DNA of 64,000 nt, from positions 62,001 to 126,000 of the forward strand of contig NZ_OLMK01000047.1 of the NCBI RefSeq assembly GCF_900290235.1, in the 5' to 3' direction. Source of the DNA: Streptomyces sp. MA5143a. Lineage in GTDB: Bacteria > Actinomycetota > Actinomycetes > Streptomycetales > Streptomycetaceae. Position numbers and translations under genes: made by a program. This document shows, piece by piece, positions 8,259 through 16,892 of this stretch. The notes beneath the pieces were generated by a model. It did no database searches. It saw only the letters and a list, made by a program, of their open reading frames with translations, and had not been told where the DNA came from. Each line of letters begins with the position of its first letter. Within the stretch, counting starts at the first letter, position 1.

Positions 8259-9425
8259 ATGGTGCAACGTCGAGCGGTGACGGCCACCTTGGCCGTATCC
8301 GCGCTCCTGCTGACGGCCGGCTGTTCCTCCGACGACGGAACGAAGCCGACCACCCCCACCAGCTCCCCCACCACCTCCGCCCCCTCCACCTCCCCCTCCA
8401 AGGGGGCCCCGAAAGAACCCGCACCCCCCGCCAAGGGCTCGGTCGAAGTGGTCCGCACCGTCGCCGAGGACCTGGACACCCCCTGGGGCCTGGCCCCCCT
8501 CCCCGAGGGCGGCCTCCTCGTGTCCTCCCGCGACCAGGGCACGATCACCAGAATCGACACCGAGTCCGGCAAGAAGACGCAACTCGGCGAGGTCCCCGGC
8601 GTGGCCGCGGCCGGCGAGGGCGGCCTCCTCGGCCTCGCCGTCTCCCCCGACTACGCCTCGGACCACATGATCTACGCCTACTTCACCTCGGAGTCCGACA
8701 ACCGCGTCGTCCGCATGCTGTACGACCCCCAGAAGCCCGAGGGCGAGCAGCTCGGCGCCCCCGACACGATCCTCCGCGGCATCCCCAAGGGCACCAATCA
8801 CAACGGCGGCCGTATCGCCTTCGGCCCCGACCAGATGCTGTACGCCAGCACCGGCGAGCGCTACGAGGGCCCCTTGGCCCAGGACAAGAAGTCCCTCGGC
8901 GGCAAGATCCTCCGGATGACCCCGGAGGGCGAGCCCGCCCCGGGCAACCCCTTCGAGAACTCCCTGGTGTATTCCTACGGCCACCGCAACGTCCAGGGCC
9001 TCGCCTGGGACAGCAAGCAGCGCCTGTGGGCATCGGAATTCGGCCAGAACACCTGGGACGAGCTGAACCAGATCCGGCCGGGCGGGAACTACGGCTGGCC
9101 GGAGGTGGAGGGCAAGGAGGGCAAGCCCGGCTATGTCGATCCGGTGGCCGTGTGGAGCGTGGACGACGCCTCCCCCAGCGGCATCGCGATAGCGGAGGGC
9201 TCCGTGTGGATGGCGGGCCTGAAGGGCCAGCGTCTGTGGCGCATCCCCCTGCGGGGCACCAAGGTCTCGGCCGACCCCCAGCCCTTCCTGGAGGGCGAGT
9301 ACGGCCGCCTGCGCACGGTCGTCTCCGCCGGCGGCGACAAGCTCTGGCTGACCACCAGCGAGACGGACGGCAGGGGCTCCCCGGAGAAGGGCGACGACAA
9401 GATCCTGGAGCTGCGGGTGAAGTAG
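8259..9425 (+). CDS. Secreted lipoprotein, PQQ-type glucose/sorbosone dehydrogenase family
   Basis: Predicted membrane-anchored, outward-facing six-bladed beta-propeller oxidoreductase of the soluble glucose dehydrogenase/sorbosone dehydrogenase family, 388 residues. The amino end is a lipoprotein signal with lipobox LTAGC at about residues 18-22, followed by a Thr/Ser/Pro-rich spacer. The mature domain starts VVRTVAEDLDTPWGLAPLPEGG and contains family motifs such as GGLLGLAVSPDY, HNGGRIAFGPD and YGHRNVQGLAWD. The start could be GTG 8256, ATG 8259 or GTG 8262; GAAGGGA is best placed for 8259. Whether it really uses PQQ, and on which sugar, is unknown. Confidence 0.88.
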   Translation: MVQRRAVTATLAVSALLLTAGCSSDDGTKPTTPTSSPTTSAPSTSPSKGAPKEPAPPAKGSVEVVRTVAEDLDTPWGLAPLPEGGLLVSSRDQGTITRIDTESGKKTQLGEVPGVAAAGEGGLLGLAVSPDYASDHMIYAYFTSESDNRVVRMLYDPQKPEGEQLGAPDTILRGIPKGTNHNGGRIAFGPDQMLYASTGERYEGPLAQDKKSLGGKILRMTPEGEPAPGNPFENSLVYSYGHRNVQGLAWDSKQRLWASEFGQNTWDELNQIRPGGNYGWPEVEGKEGKPGYVDPVAVWSVDDASPSGIAIAEGSVWMAGLKGQRLWRIPLRGTKVSADPQPFLEGEYGRLRTVVSAGGDKLWLTTSETDGRGSPEKGDDKILELRVK

Positions 9426-9510
9426 CCGGCCCCTGCCCCTCCCTCGGTCGCCCCCGCCCAGGCCCTGCCCCGCACCCGAACCCTCCGGCCCGGACTCGCC
9501 CCGTACCCGG

Positions 9511-12500
9511 TCATCTCGGCGCCGGCCCCGCCCCAACCCCTTCCGGGAACAGCCCCAGCCGATGGGCCAGGGCCGCTGCCTCGCCGCGGCCTGTGACGCT
9601 CAGCTTGGCGAGGATGTTGGAGACATGGACGCTGGCCGTCTTCGGGGAGATGAAGAGTTCCTCGGCGATCTGGCGGTTGGTGCGGCCCGCGGCGACCAGG
9701 CGCAGGACGTCGTGCTCACGTCCGGTGAGGCCGAGGGCGGCGACGGGGTCGGCCGGTGCGAGCGCGGGCCCGGCGGTATGGCCGAGGGGCAGGCGGGCAC
9801 GCCGGGCGAGGAGGGCGACGCTCTCGGCGAGCGGGCGGGCGCCGAGATGGTCGGCGACGGCGGCGGACAACCGCAGCAGCTCCGTCGCCCGGTGCCGGGC
9901 CTCGTCGTCGGCCCCGTCGGCCAGCAGGGCCTCGGCGAGCCGGTGCCGGACACGGGCGAGGTCGTAGGGGCGTTCGAGGGGCTCGAAGGCGGTGACGACC
10001 TCGGACCAGGCGTCGGGGGTCATCAGGCCCTCGGCGCGGCGGAGTTCGGCGCGCACCCAGAGTTCGTGGGCGAGCCAGACCGGTGCTCCGGTGGTGAGTT
10101 TCTTGACCGCCCCGAGGATCCGGTCGAGGACCTCGGGGCGGCCCTGGTCGGCGGTGGGCAGCCCCCGGGCGTCGGCCTCGGCGACGGTGGCGGTGAGCAG
10201 CAGGGGCCAGGCGTAGCGCTGGGTACCGACCGGGAAGCCGGTGCCGAGGACGCGGGCGAGTTCGGCGCGGGCGTCGGGGAGGCGGCCCTCGGCGGCGGCG
10301 ATACCGATGGCGAGGAGGGAGAGCGGCAGGTCGTTCTGCGGCATGGGGTTGTGGGTGCCGAAGTGGCCGTACGCGGCGGAGTGCTGGCGTCGTGCCTCGG
10401 CGATGTCGCCGCGGGCGAGGGCGATGGCGGCGACGGAGAGGGCGCTGCCGCCGAGTCGTTTGGCGCTCGGGCCGATGTCCCGTGCCTTGTTCGCGGCGTC
10501 GACTGCCTCGTCCCACTGGCCGAGGGAGAGGAGCGACTCGGCGAGGTTGCCCCACACCCACGCCTCGGAGTCCGACAGGCCCATCCGCCGGGTGAGGTCG
10601 AGTCCCTCGCGCAGGATGCGGACGGCGTCGCGGGAGCGGCCGACGCTCTCCAGGCCGGCGGGCAGGTTGACGTGGCTGCGGCCCACGACGGCGGCGGGAC
10701 CGCGTTCGAGGACCCGGCGGCGTACCGCTTCCATCTCGGCGATGCCCGCGTCGATGTCGCCGGCGTCGACCATCAGGCCGCCGAGGGTGAGGCGGGCGTT
10801 GAGTTCGATGTCCTCGGCGCCCACCATGCGGGCGTACTCGACGGCGCGCTGGGCGTCGGAGAGGGCGTCGGGGCCGGGGGCGTGGAGCATGGCCCAGCCG
10901 GCCACGCGGGAGAGCACCTCGGCGTGCATCTCCGACGGGGGCAGACCGCGCATGAGGTCCTGGGCGGTGGCGAGTTCCTTCCAGCCGTCGCCCCGGGACA
11001 GGCCCTCGGTCAGCAGGGAGCGCTGCACCCAGAACCAGGCGGTGCGCGCCGGGGCTCCCCTGTCCGCCAGCAGGTCCAGGGCCCGCCGGGTGATCCGCAT
11101 GGCCCGTTCCCGCTCGCCGCAGAGCCGCCCGGCGACGGCCGCCTCGGCCATGAGGTCGAGATAGCGCAGGGGGGTGGTGGCGGGGTCGCAGCCGCAGGGA
11201 GGGTAGACCTCGGTGTAGTCGATGGGGCGCAGCGCGGAGCGCACGGTGTCGGGGGCGGCGTCCCACAGCTCCATCGCCCGCTCCAGGAGCCGTAGTTGCT
11301 CGGAGTGGGCGTGACGGGAGCGGGCCTCGACGGCGGCGTCGAGGACGGCGGGCAGGGCCTTGGCGGCGTCATGGGCGTGGTACCAGTAGCTGGCCAGACG
11401 GGTGGCGCGCCCGTCGGCGGGGACGAGCGTCGGCTCTGCCTCCAGGGCTTCGGCGAAGCGGCGGTTGAGGCGGGAGCGTTCGCCGGGGAGGAGGTCGTCG
11501 CTGACGGCCTCGCGGACGAGGGAGTGGCGGAAGCGGTAGCCGTCGCCGCCGGGCGCGGCCAGCAGGATGTTGGCGCCGACGGCTGCGCGCAGGGCTTCGA
11601 TGAGGTCGTCCTCGGGGAGCCCGGCGACGGCCGCGAGCAGGGCGTACTCCACGGTGGAGCCGCCCTCGGCGACGAGGCGGGCGACCCGCTGGGCGTCCTC
11701 GGGGAGCCGTTCGACGCGGACGAGGAGCAGGTCCCGCAAGGAGTCGGTGAGGGAGGCGCAGCCTCCGTCGTGCGCGGCCACGGCGAGTTCCTCGACGAAG
11801 AAGGCGTTGCCGTCGGAGCGTTCGAAGATCTCGTCGGCCTGGGCCGGGTCGGGCTCGGCGGCGAGGATGCCGGTGAGCTGGTGCCCGACCTCGGCGCGGT
11901 TGAAGCGGCGCAGTTCGATGCGGCGGACCGTGCGGAGGCGGTCGAGTTCGGCGAGGAGGGGGCGCAGCGGGTGGCGGCGGTGGATGTCGTCGGAGCGGTA
12001 GGTGGCGAGGACGACGAGGCGGCCGGTGCGCAGGGTGCGCAGCAGGTAGGCGAGGAGGTGGCGGGTGGAGGCGTCGGCCCAGTGCAGGTCCTCCAGGACG
12101 AGGACGACGGTGCGGTCGGCGGTGAGGCGTTCCAGGAGGCGGGCGGTGAGTTCGAAGAGGCGGGCGGTGCCCTCCTCGTCGTGCCGGGTGGGGGGTGTCT
12201 CACCCAGTTCGGGCAGCAGGCGGGCCAGTTCGGGTTCCTGGCCGGCGGCCGCGGCGATCAGTTCGGCGGGGAGCCTGCGGTGCAGGGCGCGCAGGGCGGT
12301 GGAGAAGGGCGCGTAGGGCAGTCCGTCGGCGCCGATCTCGACGCATCCTCCGAGTGCGACGACCGCGCCCCCGCGCGCGGCCTCGGCGGCGAACTCCTCG
12401 ACCAGCCGGGTCTTGCCGACGCCGGCCTCGCCGCACAGCAGCAGTGCCTGCGGTTCGCCCGCTCCCCCACCCCCGCCCCCGGGTGTGCGTGAGGCACCGT

Positions 12501-12678
12501 CGGCGGCGCGGGCGAGGGCGTCGCGCAGCACCTCCAACTCCTCGGCGCGGCCGACGAACACCGGACTGACGGACCTGGTCTCCACACCGCCGAGCATCGC
12601 ACGCGTGTCCGGCGCTCCGGCACCGAATATCCGCACCTCGCGGGGTTCGGTTCCGGGCGTCCCGGGTCCGGGGCTCAC
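9511..12678 (-). CDS. Large ATP-binding LuxR-type (LAL) transcriptional regulator
   Basis: A 1055-residue STAND-type regulator. An AAA/NACHT-like ATPase comes first: Walker A GEAGVGKT at residues 83-90 and Walker B VVLVLEDLHWAD. A long helical TPR-like region follows, and the carboxy end is a LuxR helix-turn-helix (LTGREHDVLRLVAAGRTNRQ...). Such proteins use ATP and an unknown ligand to activate transcription, often of catabolic or secondary-metabolism genes. The GTG start at 12678 overlaps the TGA of the small gene upstream (GTGA), which supports that start and translational coupling. It converges with the sugar dehydrogenase gene, with 85 bases between stops. The target is not evident. Confidence 0.9.
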   Translation of the reverse strand: MSPGPGTPGTEPREVRIFGAGAPDTRAMLGGVETRSVSPVFVGRAEELEVLRDALARAADGASRTPGGGGGGAGEPQALLLCGEAGVGKTRLVEEFAAEAARGGAVVALGGCVEIGADGLPYAPFSTALRALHRRLPAELIAAAAGQEPELARLLPELGETPPTRHDEEGTARLFELTARLLERLTADRTVVLVLEDLHWADASTRHLLAYLLRTLRTGRLVVLATYRSDDIHRRHPLRPLLAELDRLRTVRRIELRRFNRAEVGHQLTGILAAEPDPAQADEIFERSDGNAFFVEELAVAAHDGGCASLTDSLRDLLLVRVERLPEDAQRVARLVAEGGSTVEYALLAAVAGLPEDDLIEALRAAVGANILLAAPGGDGYRFRHSLVREAVSDDLLPGERSRLNRRFAEALEAEPTLVPADGRATRLASYWYHAHDAAKALPAVLDAAVEARSRHAHSEQLRLLERAMELWDAAPDTVRSALRPIDYTEVYPPCGCDPATTPLRYLDLMAEAAVAGRLCGERERAMRITRRALDLLADRGAPARTAWFWVQRSLLTEGLSRGDGWKELATAQDLMRGLPPSEMHAEVLSRVAGWAMLHAPGPDALSDAQRAVEYARMVGAEDIELNARLTLGGLMVDAGDIDAGIAEMEAVRRRVLERGPAAVVGRSHVNLPAGLESVGRSRDAVRILREGLDLTRRMGLSDSEAWVWGNLAESLLSLGQWDEAVDAANKARDIGPSAKRLGGSALSVAAIALARGDIAEARRQHSAAYGHFGTHNPMPQNDLPLSLLAIGIAAAEGRLPDARAELARVLGTGFPVGTQRYAWPLLLTATVAEADARGLPTADQGRPEVLDRILGAVKKLTTGAPVWLAHELWVRAELRRAEGLMTPDAWSEVVTAFEPLERPYDLARVRHRLAEALLADGADDEARHRATELLRLSAAVADHLGARPLAESVALLARRARLPLGHTAGPALAPADPVAALGLTGREHDVLRLVAAGRTNRQIAEELFISPKTASVHVSNILAKLSVTGRGEAAALAHRLGLFPEGVGAGPAPR

Positions 12679-12893
12679 GCGGTGCGCGGCAGCCGGAACC
12701 GGCGTGTGCGCCGGCGCGTGCCGTGGTCCTCGATGTCCGGTTCCTCGGTGCCCGGGCGGGGCGTGGACCTCCGCGTGGTCCGGGCGTCGTGTGCGGCCTC
12801 GCGGCCGGCGCGGCGGGCGTCGCGCGCCCTGCGGTAGCTCTCCGCGTCGCGGATCAGTTCCTCGGTGCGGATCCGCTGCTCGTACTCGAACAT
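12675..12893 (-). CDS. Small basic helical protein of unknown function
   Basis: A 72-residue frame starting MFEYEQRIRTEELIRDAESY, very rich in Arg, with an amino half that looks helical and a disordered tail. From memory, similar short proteins opening MFEYE are common in Streptomyces, usually as unannotated genes. It has a good ribosome site (GAGGGG, 7 bases before ATG 12893). Its stop overlaps the GTG of the LAL regulator by 4 bases, so the two are probably translated together. Function is unknown; a role connected with the regulator is only inferred from coupling. Confidence 0.7.
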   Translation of the reverse strand: MFEYEQRIRTEELIRDAESYRRARDARRAGREAAHDARTTRRSTPRPGTEEPDIEDHGTRRRTRRFRLPRTA

Positions 12894-13031
12894 GTCGTGC
12901 CCCTCATGAGAGTCGGTCGGGTTCGCTTGTCGCGATGCCTCAACCTTCGTCTCCGAGGCGGGTCCGCCACATCGGGAGAGTTCCGCATCTTCGCCGGTCC
13001 GGGGGCCTTAGATCCGGCGCCCTGAACGGGT

Positions 13032-13084
13032 GAGGGGCCTCAGGTCCGTCGTAAGGATCCCTACGACGGGCCCTAAGGCCCCTC
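13032..13084 (-). terminator. Hairpin terminator after the 13112-13705 gene
   Basis: GAGGGGCCT (13032-13040) pairs with AGGCCCCTC (13076-13084), and inside it CCGTCGTA pairs with TACGACGG. It lies just downstream of the minus-strand membrane protein gene. No T-run follows, as is common in Streptomyces. Confidence 0.6.
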
Positions 13085-13111
13085 CGTGGCCGCCCTCTTC
13101 GGGCGGGTACG

Positions 13112-13705
13112 TCAGGTGTTCGGCAGGCCCAGCAGGATGTCGGAGTACTTCAGGGCGGCGAGGACCAGTCCGATGAAGCCGACCGAGACACCGGCCCACG
13201 CGGCCGACTTGATCCACGGCGCCTGCACCTGGTCGGGGTCGCCGAACGCGGGCCGGACCAGGACGGCGACGCCGACGAGCATCGCGATCAGGGCGAAGAT
13301 CCCGGACACGAGCGCGTTGGCGTTCCACGAATCGCCGTAGTACTGCTGGAGCATCGTGCCGACGTCGGCGTTCTGCGCGGTCTCCAGCTGCCCGAACATC
13401 TGGTTGCGGGCCTGGGCCACGGTGCCGACCCAGCTGCCGGTCAGCGAGACGAGGCCGAGCACCACGGCGACGATGCCCGCGGCGCCCTGTCCGACGCCCG
13501 GTTGCGCCTTGGCGGCGACCGGCGGAAGCTCCTCGTCGGCCGCACCGGAGTCACCGGCCTCGCCGGTCTCGTCGAGGTCGGCGTCCCGCTCCTCGGCCTC
13601 GCCCGCCGCCGCGGGGTCCTGCTTGGTCACGTCCACCGGCTTCTCGTCGGTCTTCGTCTCGGTGCCCGTCCCGGCTCCGGCCTCGTCCACTGTCCTGGTT
13701 CCCAT
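13112..13705 (-). CDS. Predicted membrane protein with three helices and an acidic disordered head
   Basis: 197 residues from ATG 13705. The first 85 or so residues are acidic and low in complexity (Glu, Asp, Thr, Ala). They are followed by three hydrophobic segments: VAVVLGLVSLTGSWVGTVA, IFALIAMLVGVAVLV and AWAGVSVGFIGLVLAAL. Between the first two lies a loop with a QYYGDSW motif. I do not recognise a named family. The ribosome site is weak: GAGG lies only one base from the ATG, and a GTG 9 bases upstream is an alternative, so the exact start is uncertain. A hairpin follows the gene. It may be the last gene of the MMPL-GNAT transcript. Confidence 0.75.
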   Translation of the reverse strand: MGTRTVDEAGAGTGTETKTDEKPVDVTKQDPAAAGEAEERDADLDETGEAGDSGAADEELPPVAAKAQPGVGQGAAGIVAVVLGLVSLTGSWVGTVAQARNQMFGQLETAQNADVGTMLQQYYGDSWNANALVSGIFALIAMLVGVAVLVRPAFGDPDQVQAPWIKSAAWAGVSVGFIGLVLAALKYSDILLGLPNT

Positions 13706-13740
13706 ACCTCGCACCGTACGAATGTTGTCTGAGAGGTCTC

Positions 13741-14316
13741 TTAACGATCCCTGTGAACGCCACGCGCGCGTGCCGTACGCCACTCGGGCGCCAGGACGGA
13801 CCATATCTCCAGGTCGTGCCGGACCCCTCGGTGGGGATAGCGCTCGCGCTGCACGCCGTCCCGCGACATCCCGAGCCGCCGGGCCACGTTCAGGCTGGGT
13901 TCGTTCCCGGAGGCGGCGATCCACTCCACCCGGTGGATGCCGCGGACGTCGACCGCCCAGTCGATGAGGACGTGCATGGCGCGGGTGACGAGCCCGCGCC
14001 CCGTGCCGGCGGGTTCGAGCCAGCAGCCGACCTCGCAGTTGGCGTCGTCGGCGTCGAAGTTGAGGAAGAGGACCCCGCCGACGAGCTTCCCGTCGAGCCA
14101 GATGCCGTGCAGGGAGCCCGTGTCGGCGGCGCGCATGTCGGCGTACCGCTGGAGGACGGCACGCGCGGAGGGTACGTCCGTGGCGGCCGAGCCGAAGGGG
14201 ACGTACTGGTTGATGAACTCCCGCCCCCGCTCCAGGTGCGCGAGGAACTCCTCGGCGCGCCAGGGGTCCAGCGGGCGCAGTTCGGCCCCGTCGTCACCCA
14301 GGGATATCGCGTACAT
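13741..14316 (-). CDS. GNAT family N-acetyltransferase, RimJ/RimL-like
   Basis: A 191-residue acetyl-CoA-dependent transferase. The RimJ/RimL-type layout is visible: an early LRPLDPWRAEEFLAHLERG strand-helix region, a central WLDGKLVGGVLFLNF, the acetyl-CoA loop EPAGTGRGLVTRAM (Q/RxxGxG/A type) and the end ASGNEPSLNVARRLGM. The acceptor may be a protein amino terminus or a small amine; the sequence does not decide. It starts at ATG 14316, inside the last 23 bases of the MMPL exporter gene, with GAAGGAG before it, so the two form an operon and are likely translationally coupled. Confidence 0.88.
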   Translation of the reverse strand: MYAISLGDDGAELRPLDPWRAEEFLAHLERGREFINQYVPFGSAATDVPSARAVLQRYADMRAADTGSLHGIWLDGKLVGGVLFLNFDADDANCEVGCWLEPAGTGRGLVTRAMHVLIDWAVDVRGIHRVEWIAASGNEPSLNVARRLGMSRDGVQRERYPHRGVRHDLEIWSVLAPEWRTARARGVHRDR

Positions 14317-16594
14317 CCTGCGGTCGCTCCTTCACCCGTACGTCCGTCGCGTCGGCGGCCCGTGGCCCCGGTACCTCTCCGGCGTCCCCCGCCAGTACGT
14401 CCGCCGCCTCGGCGTCCGTCGCGGCGGCCAGCCTCTCATGGGCGGCGCGGGACTCGGGCGGCTCGATGCTGATGCGGGGCATGCGGCGGTCGAGCCAGCG
14501 GGGCAGCCACCAGTTGGCGCCGCCGAGCAGGTGCATCAGGGCGGGGACGAGGAGCGTGCGGAGGACGAACGCGTCGAGGGCGACGGCGGCGGCGAGGGCG
14601 ATGCCGAACATGGCGATCACCCGGTCGCCGCTGAGCACGAAGGCGAGGAAGACGGAGATCATGATGACCGCCGCGGAGTTGATCACCCGGCTGGTCTCGG
14701 CGAGGCCGACACGGACCGCGCGCCGGTTGTCGCCGGTCTCCAGCCACTCCTCGTACATCCGGCTGACCAGGAAGACCTGGTAGTCCATGGAGAGCCCGAA
14801 GAGGACCGAGACCATGATCACCGGGAGGAAGGGCTCGATGGGGCCCGCCCGGCCGAGGCCGAGCAGTTCGCTCCCCCAGCCCCACTGGAAGATCGTGACG
14901 ACCACGCCGAACGCGGCGGCGACGGCGGCCACGTTCATGGCGGCGGCCTTCAGCGGGATGCCGATCGACCGGAAGGCGAGCAGGAGCAGCAGACAGCCGA
15001 GGCCGATCACGGCACCGACGAACAGCGGGAGCTTGCCGACGATGACGTCGGCGAAGTCGTCGTAACCCGCGGTCACCCCGCCGACGTGCAGATCGAGCGA
15101 GGTGCCGCTCTCGGCCCGCGGCAGCACCTCGTCGCGCAGCCGTTCGACCAGATCGCTGGTCCTCTCGGACTGCGGGGAGGAGTCGGGGACGACGGTGAGA
15201 TACGCGGTGTCGCCGCCGGTGTTGAAGGTGACCGGGGTGACCGACAAGACGCCCTCGGTGGTGCGAAGGGTGGTGTCGAGGTTGTCGAGGGCGAGCTTGT
15301 CGGCGGCACCGTCGACCTTGGTGACCAGGGTGAGGGGGCCGTTCACACCGGGGCCGAAGCTGTCGGCGAGAAGGTCGTACGCCGCGCGGGTGGTGGTCGC
15401 CTTCGGGCCGTTGCCCTGGTCGGAGGTGCCCAGGCGCAGGCCCAGGGTGGGCAGGGCCAGCAGGGTCATGACGACGAGGGCGATCGCGCCGAGCTTCTTG
15501 GGGTGCCGTTCGACGAACGCGGACCAGCGGGCGGCGAAGCCCGTGGGCAGCTCGGGCTCGGGCCCGTGCTCCGCCAGTCGGCGGCGTTCACGGCGGCTGA
15601 GCGCCCGCGTGCCGATGAAGGACAGCAGCGCCGGCAGCAGCGTCACGGAGGCGGCGACGGTGAGGACCACGGTGAGGGAGGCGGCGATCGCGACGCCGTT
15701 GAGGAAGCCGAGCCGCAGGATCAGCATGCCCAGGAGGGCTATGCACACGGTGGCACCCGCGAACACCACGGCCCGCCCGGTGGTGGCGACCGCGTTCCGC
15801 GCGGCCTCCTCGACGGGCAGTCCGCGTTTCAGCCCGCGTCGGTGCCGGGTCACGATGAACAGCGCGTAGTCGATGCCGACGCCGAGGCCGATGAGGGTGC
15901 CCAGCATGGGCGCGAAGTCGGCGACGGTCATGACGTGGCCGAGCAGGGTGATGCCCGCGTAGGCGGTGCCGACGCTGACCAGGGCCGTCGCGATCGGCAG
16001 AACGCTGGCGGCGAGCGAGCCGAAGGCGAGGAAGAGCACCACGGCGGCGACCAGCACGCCGACGATCTCCGCGAGGTGGCCCCCGGAGGCCTCGGTGAGC
16101 CCGATCGCCTCACCGCCCAGCTCCACCTGGAGCCCGTGCGACTCGGCGGCCTTCGCGGTGTCCACGACGGCCTCGGCCTGCGCCTTGCCCACGTCACCGG
16201 CCGGCTTGTCGAAGGTCACGCTCGCGTACGCCGTGTGCCCGTCCTGGCTGATCCGGCCGGCGCCGGCCCCGTCGTACGGGCCGGTCACGGCGGCGACATG
16301 CGGCAGGCCGGCGATCTCGTCGAGGGTCCGGGTCATCGTCTGTTCGACGGCGGCGGACCGTACGGTGCCGTGGTCGGTGTGCCAGACGACGGTGGCGTTG
16401 TCACCGCTCAGGCTGGGGAAGCCCTCGCTCAGCAGCTCGGTGGCACGGCTGGACTCGGTTCCGGGGGTCTTGTAGTCGTTCGAGTACGCGGAACCCGCCG
16501 CCACCGCGCCGGCGGCCGTGCCCGCGAAGGCGAGGAGCCACAGAAGGACGGCGACAAGACGGTGCCGGACGCACCAGCGTGCTAGGGCTGCCAC
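14294..16594 (-). CDS. MMPL/RND-type membrane exporter
   Basis: A 766-residue transporter of the MMPL family, which exports lipids or hydrophobic compounds using the proton gradient. The layout is typical: one amino-terminal helix (LVAVLLWLLAFAGTAAGAVA), a large outer domain, five helices with the conserved GLGVGIDYALFIVTRHR block, then a second helix, outer domain and five helices with FGLSMDYQVFLVSRMYEEW. Both Asp-Tyr pairs of the family, involved in proton relay, are present. GTG 16594 has AGGAG eight bases upstream. A GNAT enzyme overlaps its end. Likely roles are self-resistance or lipid export; no substrate can be named. Confidence 0.92.
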   Translation of the reverse strand: MAALARWCVRHRLVAVLLWLLAFAGTAAGAVAAGSAYSNDYKTPGTESSRATELLSEGFPSLSGDNATVVWHTDHGTVRSAAVEQTMTRTLDEIAGLPHVAAVTGPYDGAGAGRISQDGHTAYASVTFDKPAGDVGKAQAEAVVDTAKAAESHGLQVELGGEAIGLTEASGGHLAEIVGVLVAAVVLFLAFGSLAASVLPIATALVSVGTAYAGITLLGHVMTVADFAPMLGTLIGLGVGIDYALFIVTRHRRGLKRGLPVEEAARNAVATTGRAVVFAGATVCIALLGMLILRLGFLNGVAIAASLTVVLTVAASVTLLPALLSFIGTRALSRRERRRLAEHGPEPELPTGFAARWSAFVERHPKKLGAIALVVMTLLALPTLGLRLGTSDQGNGPKATTTRAAYDLLADSFGPGVNGPLTLVTKVDGAADKLALDNLDTTLRTTEGVLSVTPVTFNTGGDTAYLTVVPDSSPQSERTSDLVERLRDEVLPRAESGTSLDLHVGGVTAGYDDFADVIVGKLPLFVGAVIGLGCLLLLLAFRSIGIPLKAAAMNVAAVAAAFGVVVTIFQWGWGSELLGLGRAGPIEPFLPVIMVSVLFGLSMDYQVFLVSRMYEEWLETGDNRRAVRVGLAETSRVINSAAVIMISVFLAFVLSGDRVIAMFGIALAAAVALDAFVLRTLLVPALMHLLGGANWWLPRWLDRRMPRISIEPPESRAAHERLAAATDAEAADVLAGDAGEVPGPRAADATDVRVKERPQDVRDIPG

Positions 16595-16806
16595 GGATCA
16601 TGCTCCTGAGGGGATATGGGATCTTTGACCATGTACAGCCTTTTCGCACTGAACACCACGCAAAGAACGCATGAGCAATCCCTGGCAACTGTTGCACCCT
16701 GAATTGATCGTTTGGTGCCTTTGAGGGTCTCCTCACATGAGATGCGAGGCACCTCACAGGACAGAAGACGGCACTCTGTCGCCCTGCGTCACGCCCGTTG
16801 ACACGA
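16595..16806. other. Promoter region of the MMPL gene
   Basis: No gene seen. On the minus strand it must hold the MMPL promoter. GGTGCCT (16714-16720) and AGGCACC (16747-16753) form an inverted repeat with a nested GAGG/CCTC structure, a candidate operator for an unlinked regulator. I see no regulator gene next to it. Confidence 0.4.
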
Positions 16807-16843
16807 CTGAGGGCGGTGCGTCGTCCTGACGCACCGCCCTCAG
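16807..16843 (-). terminator. Strong hairpin terminator after gatB
   Basis: A 16 bp perfect stem CTGAGGGCGGTGCGTC / GACGCACCGCCCTCAG with a 5-base loop, lying 33 bases after the gatB stop on the minus strand. It should end the gatCAB transcript. Confidence 0.85.
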
Positions 16844-16852
16844 TGTCACGCT

Positions 16853-16892
16853 CGCTCAGCCCTCGCTGACGCCGCTCAGCCCTCGCTGACGC
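16853..16892. repeat. 20-base perfect tandem duplication across the gatB stop codon
   Basis: CGCTCAGCCCTCGCTGACGC occurs twice in a row (16853-16872, 16873-16892). The right copy holds the last gatB codons and the stop; the left copy is a spare just beyond it. Confidence 0.9.
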
